A stretch of 8,541 nucleotides of DNA from Pseudomonadota bacterium (GCA_023390395.1 JAEWCY010000243.1:1-8541), one strand, 5' to 3'; shown: positions 1 to 6,720, counted from the stretch's first letter. Translations and numbers: made by a program. The notes: generated by a model not told the origin, from the letters alone.

Positions 1-680
1 GCGACAGGCGGTGCGGCGGCGGTCGGCACGGAGGCCGCAGGCGCGGTGGACATGGCGGCGGCAGGCGCGGCGGGTTTCGCTTCGCCGGCCGGAGCATCGC
101 TCACGATCGGGGCGGCGGCCTCGGCCACGACCACCGGTTGCGGGGCCGACGACGGCCCGGGCGCGACCGCGGAGGCGACCGGAACGGCGGAGGCGGGGGG
201 ATTGGAAGCGGAAGCGTCCGGCATGACGAACGTCTTGGAGGCGACAAGCGCGTCGCCGTCGTAGAGTTCCAGGAGCCATTCCCCGGGCGCGGCCGCGCCA
301 GGGGGGAAAAAGGCGTAGGTCACGGCCGCCGGCTCGCCGGGCCGGGCCGCCACGTGCCAGCGGTCCACGACCGGCGCGCTCCCGGCCAGGGAAGGCCGCG
401 TCAGGCGCACCTCGTAAAGCGTCGACCCCGCGCCGGGCTTTCCCGGCGCCACGACCCGGCAGCCCAGCCCCTTGTCCGTCGGCGAAAGCTCCGACCCCGG
501 CCGCACGGCCTTGCCCCCCGGCCACGGCTCGCCCGGGCCGGGCTCCACGGACAGGCCGCCGCAGGCGTCGAAAACGCCTTCGGTCGCGGGCTGGGCGGCG
601 GCGAGCGGCGCGGCCACGGCCAGGACGGCCAGGATCAGGCAGGCCGCGACGAGGCGGCGCACGGGCGGGCACACGGACAT
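1..680 (-). CDS. Secreted or periplasmic protein with Ala/Pro-rich tail (3' end outside window)
   Basis: An open frame runs from ATG at 680 to the left edge without a stop, giving about 226 residues of an incomplete protein. Residues 1-29 look like a Sec signal peptide: arginines at 8-9, a hydrophobic core at about 10-26, and an Ala-Ala-Ala/Gln cleavage site near 29/30. The mature part (about 30-152) holds a compact beta-rich-looking domain ending in LLELYDGDALVASKTFVMP. This ending recalls small periplasmic domains in which a 'pG.w...l.dG..la.ksF.v' strand closes the fold (DUF3859-like), a weak resemblance only. From about residue 153 the sequence becomes a low-complexity Ala/Pro/Ser/Val linker that continues off the window, so a second domain may follow. 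A Val-Ala-Ala-Cys at 11-14 precedes the hydrophobic core and is not a usable lipobox. The start lies 13 bases after the preceding stop; the ribosome site is weak, and GTG at 662 is an alternative start. It is probably the last visible gene of the operon. Function unknown. Confidence 0.72.
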   Translation of the reverse strand, partial: MSVCPPVRRLVAACLILAVLAVAAPLAAAQPATEGVFDACGGLSVEPGPGEPWPGGKAVRPGSELSPTDKGLGCRVVAPGKPGAGSTLYEVRLTRPSLAGSAPVVDRWHVAARPGEPAAVTYAFFPPGAAAPGEWLLELYDGDALVASKTFVMPDASASNPPASAVPVASAVAPGPSSAPQPVVVAEAAAPIVSDAPAGEAKPAAPAAAMSTAPAASVPTAAAPPV

Positions 681-693
681 GGGGGCAAGGGCG

Positions 694-2061
694 TCACTCG
701 GCCAGGTGTTCCAGCATGCGCCGGGCCGCCTCGTAGCCGGGATCGATCTCCAGGGAGATCCGCAGGAACTTGCGGGCCTCGGCCAGGTTGCGGCAACGGT
801 GGTAGGCTGTGGCGATGTTGTAGCCCACGGACGGCGCCTGGCGAGCCAGGTTGGGGTCCGCGGCCAGGGCCTTCTCGAAATGGTCCACGGCGGTGTCGTA
901 CTGCCGGCCTTCGGCGTAGGCCACGCCGATGTTGTAGAAAAGGCCGGCGTCGCCCGGGGCGATTTCCAGGGCCTTGCGGTAGTTGTCCACGGCCTGCTGC
1001 CACAGGCCCTGGCGGCGCAGCAGAATGCCCCGGTCGTTGAACATCCACAGGTCGGCCTGGCCCAGCGAAGCGCCCTTGGCCTCGATGGCCTCGGTGACGA
1101 AGCGCAGGGCCATGTCCTGGTCCTTTTCGCCGATGGCCCGGGCGATCTGCATGAGCGAGTCGCTGACCATGTCCGAGGCCACCCGCGTGACCACGCGACG
1201 GGCCTCCTCGAAACACTCCTTGGCCTTGTCCGTGTCGCCCTTGGCCAGGTGCAGGCCGCCGATCTCCACCTTGCGCTCGAAGTTGAGCGGCGAGAGCGTA
1301 TCCAGGCGGCTCAGGTAGGCCAGACGCTTGTCGCTGTCCCCGGACTCGCGGCACAGCTCCACGAGCTTTTTGAGCGGCTCGATGTAGAGCTTCTCGGCCC
1401 TGGCCGCGGCCACGTAGTGCTTTTCCGCCGCTTCGTAATCGCCGCGCTTAAGCGAGGCGTCGCCCATGAGCAGGTGGCACTTGAGGCTGTCGGGCTTGAT
1501 CTCGAAGGCCTTGGCCGTGATCCGCTCGGCCTGGTCCAGGTCGCCGGCGGCGATGAGTTCCGCCGCCCGGTCCAGGAGCACGCCGAGCTGGTTGTTGGGC
1601 TTGACGGCGAAAGCGATCTTCTCGACGAGGGCATTGGCGGAAATGGGCTTGGTGATGCAGCTGTCGGCCCCGATCTCGTGGTTGAGGATGAGCTCGTCCC
1701 GGGACATCTCGGTGCCGATGACGATGACGCGCACCCGGTCGCCGTAAAAAGTCTTGAGCACCTTGACGGGCTTGATGCAGGCGGCCTTGTGCAGGCGGCG
1801 CTCCACGAAAAGGAGCAACGGCGCGGTCATGCGCCCCACGGCCTTGTTGGCGAAGGCCACCAGCTCGTCGTAGCCGACGGTTTCCCTGAAGACGGCCTTG
1901 GCGTCCAGCCGCAGCCCGCCCAGGGTGAACTTCACCAGGCGCGAGAAGCTCTCGTCGTCCGTGGCCGCCGCGGCCAGGCCGCCCTCGCCGAAATAATCGA
2001 GCACGATGCGCTCGTATTTCTTGGCCGTCTGCTCGGCCTTGATCTTCGTGATATTGGACAT
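694..2061 (-). CDS. Pseudo-receiver domain fused to TPR repeats
   Basis: This 455-residue cytoplasmic protein starts at ATG 2061, 3 bases after a GGCGGG ribosome site; the frame is open further upstream, but that part overlaps the preceding gene. Residues about 28-150 fit a response-regulator receiver fold: an acidic DDE at 35-37, a GTEM strand end with Thr117, and a Thr-Lys-Pro at 137-139. The spacings Thr117-Lys138 (21) and 87-117 (30) nearly match CheY, which puts Glu87 (in LLLFVERR) where the phospho-acceptor Asp should be. Residues about 157-450 are a run of roughly seven TPR-like helical hairpins; the clearest are GDLDQAERITAKAFEIKP, GDYEAAEKHYVAAAR, GLWQQAVDNYRKALEIAPGD and RQYDTAVDHFEKALAADP. 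Expected role: a scaffold or output protein that binds partners through the TPR surface, with a non-phosphorylatable receiver. It lies 19 bases behind the second response regulator and is probably co-expressed with it. Domain calls are confident; the role is inferred. Confidence 0.9.
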   Translation of the reverse strand: MSNITKIKAEQTAKKYERIVLDYFGEGGLAAAATDDESFSRLVKFTLGGLRLDAKAVFRETVGYDELVAFANKAVGRMTAPLLLFVERRLHKAACIKPVKVLKTFYGDRVRVIVIGTEMSRDELILNHEIGADSCITKPISANALVEKIAFAVKPNNQLGVLLDRAAELIAAGDLDQAERITAKAFEIKPDSLKCHLLMGDASLKRGDYEAAEKHYVAAARAEKLYIEPLKKLVELCRESGDSDKRLAYLSRLDTLSPLNFERKVEIGGLHLAKGDTDKAKECFEEARRVVTRVASDMVSDSLMQIARAIGEKDQDMALRFVTEAIEAKGASLGQADLWMFNDRGILLRRQGLWQQAVDNYRKALEIAPGDAGLFYNIGVAYAEGRQYDTAVDHFEKALAADPNLARQAPSVGYNIATAYHRCRNLAEARKFLRISLEIDPGYEAARRMLEHLAE

Positions 2062-2080
2062 TGTCCCGCCAACGCTCTCG

Positions 2081-3292
2081 TTACGCGCCGCCCGGTCCGC
2101 CGCGCACCCGGCGCAACAGCGCCAGCAGTTCGGGATCGACGAAGCCGAGCCCCGGTTCCTCGCTCGCCGGGGCCAGCACCTTGAGCGGCTCGGGGCAGCA
2201 CACGCCAAGTCCGCGCAGGCGCTCCACCAGGCCCGCATCCACCATCTGCCCGGCCACGGCCGCCTTTTCGCCCGTGTCGAGGCAAATGTCCTGTTCCAGG
2301 ATCATGCCCGACGTCAAGGCCGAAAGCGAGGCCTCGGCCCGCAGGTAGCCCTCGCGCGAGCCGGCCAGCACGCCGAGCAGCTCCAGCGCCTTGGGGTCGT
2401 AGACCCCGGCGCGGCCGGCCATGACGGCCAGGGCCTCGTCGCGGCCGACGCCCGAGGTGAGCAGCCGATCGTAATCCAGCGCCGCCTTGAGCAGGCGGGC
2501 GCCCAGGGGGATGGCCGCGCCGCGCGGCCCATCGCCTTCGCCGGCGAAGGCCCGCTCCTGATGGCGGATGATGTCCGCCACCTCGCGCAGCTTGGGGATG
2601 TTGGCGAGCAGGTCCGCGCCGATGGCGGGGTGCCGGGCGAAAAGCGCCGCCCTGTCCCCGGAAAGGGCTCCCTCGGCCCGCAGGGCGGCGAACATGGACT
2701 CGGGCATGACCACGGCCCCGAGTTGGGACAGGGTGACCGCAAGCTCGATGCGCCACACGTCCGGAGCATCCAGGCAGCGGGCCATGTCCGTCACCAGCCG
2801 CCGGACCCGGGCGGCCCGGCCCATGGCCTCGGCGTTTTGCAGGGCGAGCAGGTCGGTCAGGAGCTTGATGATGCCGCGAAGCGCCCCCTTGAGGAAATCC
2901 CGTTCAGCCGTGGCCTGCTGGTAGTGGGCCACCCCGGCGGCCAGGGCCTCGTCCAGGACCTCCTCGGGGCAGGGCTTGGACAGGAACCGGAAGACCTGGC
3001 CCACGTTCACGGCCTCCATGGCCGTGGCCAGGTCGGCGTAGCCCGTGAGCATCACGCGCGCGGTGTCCGGACAGACCTGGCGCAGCCGGCCGAAGAATTC
3101 CAGGCCGTCGAGCCCCGGCATGCGCAGGTCGCAGACGACCACCGCGTAGGGGCCGCCCTCGGTCACCGCCTCCAGGGCCCGCAAGGGGCCGACGGCCGTG
3201 TCCACGGCGTACTTGCGCCGCAGCTTGCGCCGAAACGCCGCCACCAGTTCCGCATCGTCATCGACAAACAGTATTTTGTGCTTTACGCCCAT
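2081..3292 (-). CDS. Response regulator with degenerate HD-GYP output domain (second copy)
   Basis: A 403-residue soluble protein. Residues 5-120 form an intact receiver: acidic DDD at 11-13, phospho-acceptor Asp55 in CDLRMPG, Thr83 in MLTG, Lys106-Pro107. Residues about 155-310 follow the HD-GYP layout seen in RpfG-like regulators, but the catalytic signature is gone. The HD pair is Ser189-Gln190 (SQLGA replaces HDIGK), the HHE motif is His244-Gln245-Glu246, and the GYP loop is replaced by an unrelated Gly/Pro-rich stretch around 250-258. His221, IP at 261-262 and Asp275 are retained. A small C-terminal segment (about 323-373) resembles the 'L..GM.L..D' module also found in its paralogue. 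The start is ATG 3292, with AGGGG ten bases upstream; an in-frame TTG at 3316 is less likely because ATG puts the receiver strand next to the N terminus. It lies 33 bases behind the kinase gene, so it is a probable phosphotransfer partner. Output is probably by protein contact, not c-di-GMP hydrolysis. Confidence 0.92.
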   Translation of the reverse strand: MGVKHKILFVDDDAELVAAFRRKLRRKYAVDTAVGPLRALEAVTEGGPYAVVVCDLRMPGLDGLEFFGRLRQVCPDTARVMLTGYADLATAMEAVNVGQVFRFLSKPCPEEVLDEALAAGVAHYQQATAERDFLKGALRGIIKLLTDLLALQNAEAMGRAARVRRLVTDMARCLDAPDVWRIELAVTLSQLGAVVMPESMFAALRAEGALSGDRAALFARHPAIGADLLANIPKLREVADIIRHQERAFAGEGDGPRGAAIPLGARLLKAALDYDRLLTSGVGRDEALAVMAGRAGVYDPKALELLGVLAGSREGYLRAEASLSALTSGMILEQDICLDTGEKAAVAGQMVDAGLVERLRGLGVCCPEPLKVLAPASEEPGLGFVDPELLALLRRVRGGPGGA

Positions 3293-3325
3293 GCGTCCGC
3301 AACCCCTGTCCAGCAATACGACGTC

Positions 3326-4966
3326 TCAAGGCTTGCTCGCGCCTCCCTCGGTGGGGAAGCGGATAATAAAACGCGCGCCCTCCCCCGGCCGGCTGCCGCA
3401 CTCGATGCTCCCGCCGTGGCGGGCCATGATGGCGTGGCTGATGGCCAAGCCCTGGCCCGTGCCCTTGCCCGCCGGCTTGGTGGTGAAGAACGGATCGAAG
3501 ATGCGCCCGGCGTGGGCCGGATCGACGCCCGGCCCGTTGTCGGCCACGGTCACGGTCACGTTTCCCGAGGCGACCGAGGAGGCGATGGCGATGCGGCCGC
3601 GCCGCCACGGCTCCCGTTGCGCCTGTTCCTCCAGGGCCTGGGCGGCGTTGAGGACCACGTTGAGCAGCACCTGCGACACTTCATGCGGCTGACCGTACAC
3701 CAAAGGCAGGTCGGGGGCGAGGTCAAATTCCACCTCGGCCACATGTTTCCAGGCATTCCTGGTGATGGTGACGATGTCGCGGATCTGGGCGTTGAGATCG
3801 AAGAACAGGGGCTCGCCCGTGCCGGGGTGGGACATCTGCCGCATGGCCCCGACGATCTCGGTCACCTGCCGGATGCCCTTGCGGGTGTTGGCGATGGCCG
3901 TGGGCACTTCCTGGCGCAGATAGGCCAGATCGGTCTCCGCCTCCAGCTCCCGCACCCGGCCAAGGGTCCCGGCCAGGTCGGCGGAAGCGGCGCTCTCCCC
4001 GGCCACCGCGTCGGCGAGCTTGCCGTAGGCGGCGACAAGGGCCAGCATCTCGCCGAAGGCCTCGTCGAGAAAGCCCGCGTTGTAGCTGACGTACTGGATG
4101 GGGGTGTTGATCTCGTGGGCGATGCCCGAGGCCAGTTGCCCCATGGCCTGCATGCGCCGCTCGTGCAGGGCCTTGAGCTCGCGGGCCTTGATCTCCGAGA
4201 GGTCCTGGCCGAGGAGCAGCACGCCGGGCGGCCCCTGGGGCACGGGCACGGGGTTGACGGTCAGGCCGAGCAGTCGCTCGTCGCCGCCGGGGATGAAGCA
4301 GCGCACCTCGTCCACGCGCACGGGCCGCAGCGTTCGCCGACTCTCGGCCATGGCCTCCCGCACGCAATCCTCTTCCCAGTCGATGCCGACGTCGAAGAAA
4401 CCGCGACCGGCCACGTCCGCGGCGGCAAGGCCGAACACGGCCTCGGCGCTGGCGTTGAACCGCCGGATGCGGTCGTCGCCGTCCAGGCTCACCAGGATGG
4501 AGCGGATGGAGCCAAGGAGCATCTCGATGTCCCGGGCGACCATGGCCATCTCGCGTTCGACGGCCTGACGCCGGGTCACGTCGCGCACGGTCTCGGCCAG
4601 GCCGATGATCGCGCCCGAGGCGTCGCGCAACGGATGGCACACCACCTCGAGCTGGCGCTCACCGGCTTGCGGCGCGGCCACGGTCACCACCTGGGACGTT
4701 CGATCCCCCGAAGCCAGGACCTCCTTGGCGGGGCAACGCCCGCACAAGCCGTCCGCGTCGGTCGCCAAGGCGTCGCACGGCTCGCCGACCAGGAATTCCC
4801 GCTGCGGGAGCAGACGACGCATGGCCTCGTTGATCGCCAACAGACGGCCCGAGGCGTCCAGGAAGCAGGCGCCGACGTCCACCGCTTCGAAAAAGGCGTG
4901 GAAATAGGGCGCCAGGGACTCGGTCGCCGAAACGGGCGACGCCTTGCGGGAACGAGTTCGGCTCAC
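3326..4966 (-). CDS. Soluble PAS-PAS sensor histidine kinase
   Basis: A 546-residue protein starting at GTG 4966, which overlaps the preceding stop in GTGA. Two PAS-type sensory domains (about 18-132 and 145-260) lead into a short helix and a HisKA dimerisation domain with the H-box AHEINTPIQYV, where His284 is the phospho-acceptor. The H-box type 'HEINTPIQ' belongs to a subgroup with a long helical stretch before the ATPase; here about 150 residues separate His284 from the N-box. The HATPase_c domain is complete: N-box NAAQALEE (Asn440), G1 DNGPGVD at 476-482, F-box FDPFFTTK, and G2 GKGTGQGLAIS. No transmembrane segment or signal peptide is visible, so it senses a cytoplasmic cue. The first PAS domain has Cys64, Cys75, Cys78 and Cys110, which could be redox- or metal-responsive. 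No receiver domain is attached; the two response regulators in the cluster are the obvious phosphotransfer targets. Kinase assignment is secure; the signal is unknown. Confidence 0.95.
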   Translation of the reverse strand: MSRTRSRKASPVSATESLAPYFHAFFEAVDVGACFLDASGRLLAINEAMRRLLPQREFLVGEPCDALATDADGLCGRCPAKEVLASGDRTSQVVTVAAPQAGERQLEVVCHPLRDASGAIIGLAETVRDVTRRQAVEREMAMVARDIEMLLGSIRSILVSLDGDDRIRRFNASAEAVFGLAAADVAGRGFFDVGIDWEEDCVREAMAESRRTLRPVRVDEVRCFIPGGDERLLGLTVNPVPVPQGPPGVLLLGQDLSEIKARELKALHERRMQAMGQLASGIAHEINTPIQYVSYNAGFLDEAFGEMLALVAAYGKLADAVAGESAASADLAGTLGRVRELEAETDLAYLRQEVPTAIANTRKGIRQVTEIVGAMRQMSHPGTGEPLFFDLNAQIRDIVTITRNAWKHVAEVEFDLAPDLPLVYGQPHEVSQVLLNVVLNAAQALEEQAQREPWRRGRIAIASSVASGNVTVTVADNGPGVDPAHAGRIFDPFFTTKPAGKGTGQGLAISHAIMARHGGSIECGSRPGEGARFIIRFPTEGGASKP

Positions 4967-5793
4967 CGCGACCCTTCCTCCAGCCATACGGCCAGAAAGG
5001 CCTCGCCGGCCGGCGCCAGCCCGTGCAGGAACAGGCAGTCCGCGTCGGGACGCGCAAAGGGGCGGCCCCTGTCGACGCAAGTCTCGGTCAGGCGCAGGGA
5101 GACGTCGCGGAGCATGTCGTCGCCGTAGCGCAGCACCGTGTCGAAGACGTCGGCCGGCCCGTCCTCCCCGGACAGGGCCTCGAGCCCCCGGGCCAGACGT
5201 TCGGCCAGGGCGGGAGAGAACCCGAGACTTGCCTCGAGGAGGCGGCCGTCGGGCACGCGGCCGGACAGGACCGCCTTTTCCGGATAGCCGTTCCAGGCCC
5301 CGGGAACGCCGATGGCCGCCGGTTCCAGGGGCTGGTCGGCGAAGCGCCGCACCGCCCTGACCGTGGCGGCGAAAAGCGCCTCGGCCACCTTGTTGTCGGC
5401 GAAGAAGTCCTGGAGGTAGCGCAGGCTCACGCGGCCCGCATCACGCAGGGCGAAGTGGCGGCCCATAAGCGCCTGGTACTGCTCGCGGCTGATGTGCCCG
5501 CGCAGGAGCAGCGCCTCGCCGAGGTAGGTGTGCTGGACCTTCTGCAGGAAGAGCAGCTCGTCGAGTTCACGACGGGACAGGCTGCGCTGGCGCACGGCGA
5601 TGTCGCCGAAAAGCCCCGGGTCGTGACGCTGCTTTTCGCGCACGGCCAGGACCTGCTCGGGCGTGAGCACGCCCCTGTCCATGGCCACCTCGCCGATGCG
5701 CCGGTTGTGCTCGTGCTGGAAACGCAGGCCGTCCTCGAGCTGCTCCTCGGTGACGGCCCCCTGCTCCACCAGAAATCGCCCAAGAAAGCTCAT
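4963..5793 (-). CDS. Four-repeat MshEN-type (c-di-GMP binding) protein with CheX-like C-terminal domain
   Basis: A 276-residue protein from ATG 5793, preceded seven bases upstream by AAGGGG. Residues 3-26, 32-55, 61-84 and 90-113 are four 24-residue copies of the MshEN-type pattern (R/x)LGxxLx10LxxxLxxQ, each pair separated by exactly five residues. MshEN domains, first described at the N terminus of MshE-type ATPases, bind c-di-GMP with two such motifs and a five-residue spacer. No Walker motifs follow, so this is not a secretion or pilus ATPase. Copies 1 and 3 keep the Leu/Leu/Gln framework best; the leading Arg is present only in copy 2. Residues about 172-250 resemble the CheC/CheX phosphatase fold (SGRVPDGRLLEASLGFS, then a long helix). 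The catalytic Asp/Ser-x3-Glu-x2-Asn signature appears only as Asp218-x3-Arg222-x2-Asp225, so CheX activity is doubtful. Its gene overlaps the kinase gene, suggesting direct control of the kinase or its regulators. The MshEN call is firm; the CheX call is tentative. Confidence 0.85.
   Translation of the reverse strand: MSFLGRFLVEQGAVTEEQLEDGLRFQHEHNRRIGEVAMDRGVLTPEQVLAVREKQRHDPGLFGDIAVRQRSLSRRELDELLFLQKVQHTYLGEALLLRGHISREQYQALMGRHFALRDAGRVSLRYLQDFFADNKVAEALFAATVRAVRRFADQPLEPAAIGVPGAWNGYPEKAVLSGRVPDGRLLEASLGFSPALAERLARGLEALSGEDGPADVFDTVLRYGDDMLRDVSLRLTETCVDRGRPFARPDADCLFLHGLAPAGEAFLAVWLEEGSR
4972..4981 (-). promoter_or_regulatory. Ribosome binding site that fixes the GTG start of the kinase
   Basis: On the minus strand a GGAGGAAGGG purine tract lies five bases before GTG 4966, inside the last codons of the preceding gene. 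It supports the short GTG-started kinase, which overlaps the upstream stop by one base (GTGA), over longer frames reaching back to 5080. The arrangement suggests translational coupling of the MshEN/CheX-like protein and the kinase. Confidence 0.7.
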
Positions 5794-5800
5794 CCTCCCA

Positions 5801-5806
5801 CCCCTT
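5801..5806 (-). promoter_or_regulatory. Ribosome binding site of the MshEN/CheX-like gene
   Basis: The minus strand reads AAGGGG seven bases before ATG 5793. This supports that start over an in-frame extension to 5892, which would run into the end of the preceding TPR gene and would not begin with the MshEN repeat. Confidence 0.6.
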
Positions 5807-5830
5807 GTCGCGACCGGACGGGCCGGCTTG

Positions 5831-6640
5831 TCATCCTGCCAGGCGGCTGCGCAGGGAAACGTCTGGGCCCGCCTGCTCCAGCTTCTTCTCAATGACGCGC
5901 ATGAGCCCGGACGCCTCGGCGAAATCGGGATTGAGGCCCAGGGCCATGTCCAGGAACTTCCTGGCCAGTCTGGGCTTGTCCTTTTCGTAATACGTCCTGG
6001 CGATGTTGTAGAGCAAATGCTCGTCGCTTCTGGTCAGGCGGTAGGCCTTGAAATAGTAGCGCAGGGCCTGGGAATACATCCCGTGCTTGCGCATTTTGAT
6101 GCCGAACTCGTTGAAAAGGTGTTTGTGCTCCTCGCCGAAGGCCGCCTCCAGGGTGATGATGCGCCGGCACACCAGGTTGGCGTTGTCGAGCTCCCCCCGG
6201 TCAAGATAGGTCAGGCCCAGGCCGAAGGTGGCGCGGATGTGTTCCTCGTCCACGCGCAGGGCGTTTTTGTACTCGAACTCGGCGGACATGTGCTCGCCCT
6301 GGCTGCGATGCCCGTCGGCCACCTCCACGGTTTCCCGGACCTGGCGCATCATGGGCACGACCTTGTTGAGGTACAGGTCCGGCTCCGGCAGGTAGCTTCC
6401 GAGCAGTTCATCCTTGGTCACGAGCCTGGCCTTGCCCGAGGGGATGAAATGCTTGTTGAGGGTGCGCAGGAGGAAGCGCCCGTCCTCCTGCTCCTCGGCG
6501 AACACGAAGACGTTCTGCTTGACCTTGCGCTTGGTCGTGCCGAACCCGATGACGCCCAGGCTCTGGGTGGAAAAAACGCCCTTGAAGGGTTCGCCGCTCC
6601 CTTTGGCGGCATCGTGTCCGTGGGCTGCAGAAATATCCAT
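5831..6640 (-). CDS. Tetratricopeptide repeat protein with conserved N-terminal module
   Basis: A 269-residue soluble protein with no signal peptide or membrane segment. The N-terminal 100 residues form a non-TPR module (GVFSTQSLGVIGFGTTKRK, a strand rich in Val/Phe, then LNKHFIPSG and a PEPDLYLNKV segment). From memory this arrangement recurs ahead of TPRs in Desulfovibrio-type proteins of unknown role. Residues about 102-241 make roughly four TPR hairpins; the clearest are HMSAEFEYKNALRVDEE, YSQALRYYFKAYRL and KPRLARKFLDMALGLNPDF. A short charged tail follows. TPRs bind protein partners, so an adaptor role between the neighbouring receiver and MshEN proteins is plausible but unproven. The start is ATG 6640, with a short AGG eight bases upstream. 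It lies 80 bases behind the first response regulator and 37 bases ahead of the MshEN gene. It differs from the TPR protein at 694-2061, which carries a receiver-like domain. Function unknown. Confidence 0.88.
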   Translation of the reverse strand: MDISAAHGHDAAKGSGEPFKGVFSTQSLGVIGFGTTKRKVKQNVFVFAEEQEDGRFLLRTLNKHFIPSGKARLVTKDELLGSYLPEPDLYLNKVVPMMRQVRETVEVADGHRSQGEHMSAEFEYKNALRVDEEHIRATFGLGLTYLDRGELDNANLVCRRIITLEAAFGEEHKHLFNEFGIKMRKHGMYSQALRYYFKAYRLTRSDEHLLYNIARTYYEKDKPRLARKFLDMALGLNPDFAEASGLMRVIEKKLEQAGPDVSLRSRLAG

Positions 6641-6662
6641 GATCCGGGCCTAATTGAAGTTT

Positions 6663-6691
6663 CCGGCGTTCCTGCCGCCGATTCGCGCCGG
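6663..6691 (-). other. Inverted repeat in the gap between response regulator and TPR genes
   Basis: CCGGCG at 6663-6668 pairs with CGCCGG at 6686-6691 around a 17-base loop, within the 80-base gap. No run of T follows on the minus strand, so it is not a standard intrinsic terminator. It might modulate read-through or mRNA stability, or be chance in GC-rich DNA. Confidence 0.2.
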
Positions 6692-6720
6692 TCTGGGGAC
6701 AAGCGTCGGGAAGGGCCGCG

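Noticed and set aside
638..650. Lipobox (Val-Ala-Ala-Cys) in the exported protein
   Set aside because: The Cys comes before the hydrophobic core rather than after it, so signal peptidase I cleavage near residue 29 fits better.
472..2184. A 570-residue plus-strand open frame opposite the pseudo-receiver TPR gene
   Set aside because: Same antisense artefact: the minus-strand frame has clear receiver and TPR motifs, this one has none.
2062..2238. Upstream extension of the pseudo-receiver gene
   Set aside because: The added residues are Arg/Cys/Trp-rich, overlap the end of the preceding gene and match no domain; ATG 2061 has its own ribosome site.
2081..3292. Calling either HD-GYP-like regulator an active c-di-GMP phosphodiesterase
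   Set aside because: Both lack the HD pair and an intact GYP motif, so the metal-binding site cannot be canonical.
4967..5080. Upstream extension of the kinase gene
   Set aside because: It would overlap the MshEN/CheX-like gene by about 110 bases; GTG 4966 has a strong ribosome site and a classic GTGA overlap.
2006..5128. A 1040-residue open frame on the plus strand opposite the kinase and second regulator
   Set aside because: It lies antisense to three well-supported genes, has His/Gly/Gln/Arg-biased composition typical of the reverse strand of GC-rich genes, and shows no recognisable domain.
4963..5793. Type II secretion or type IV pilus ATPase, suggested by the MshEN repeats
   Set aside because: There are no Walker A/B motifs, and the protein is far shorter than GspE or MshE.
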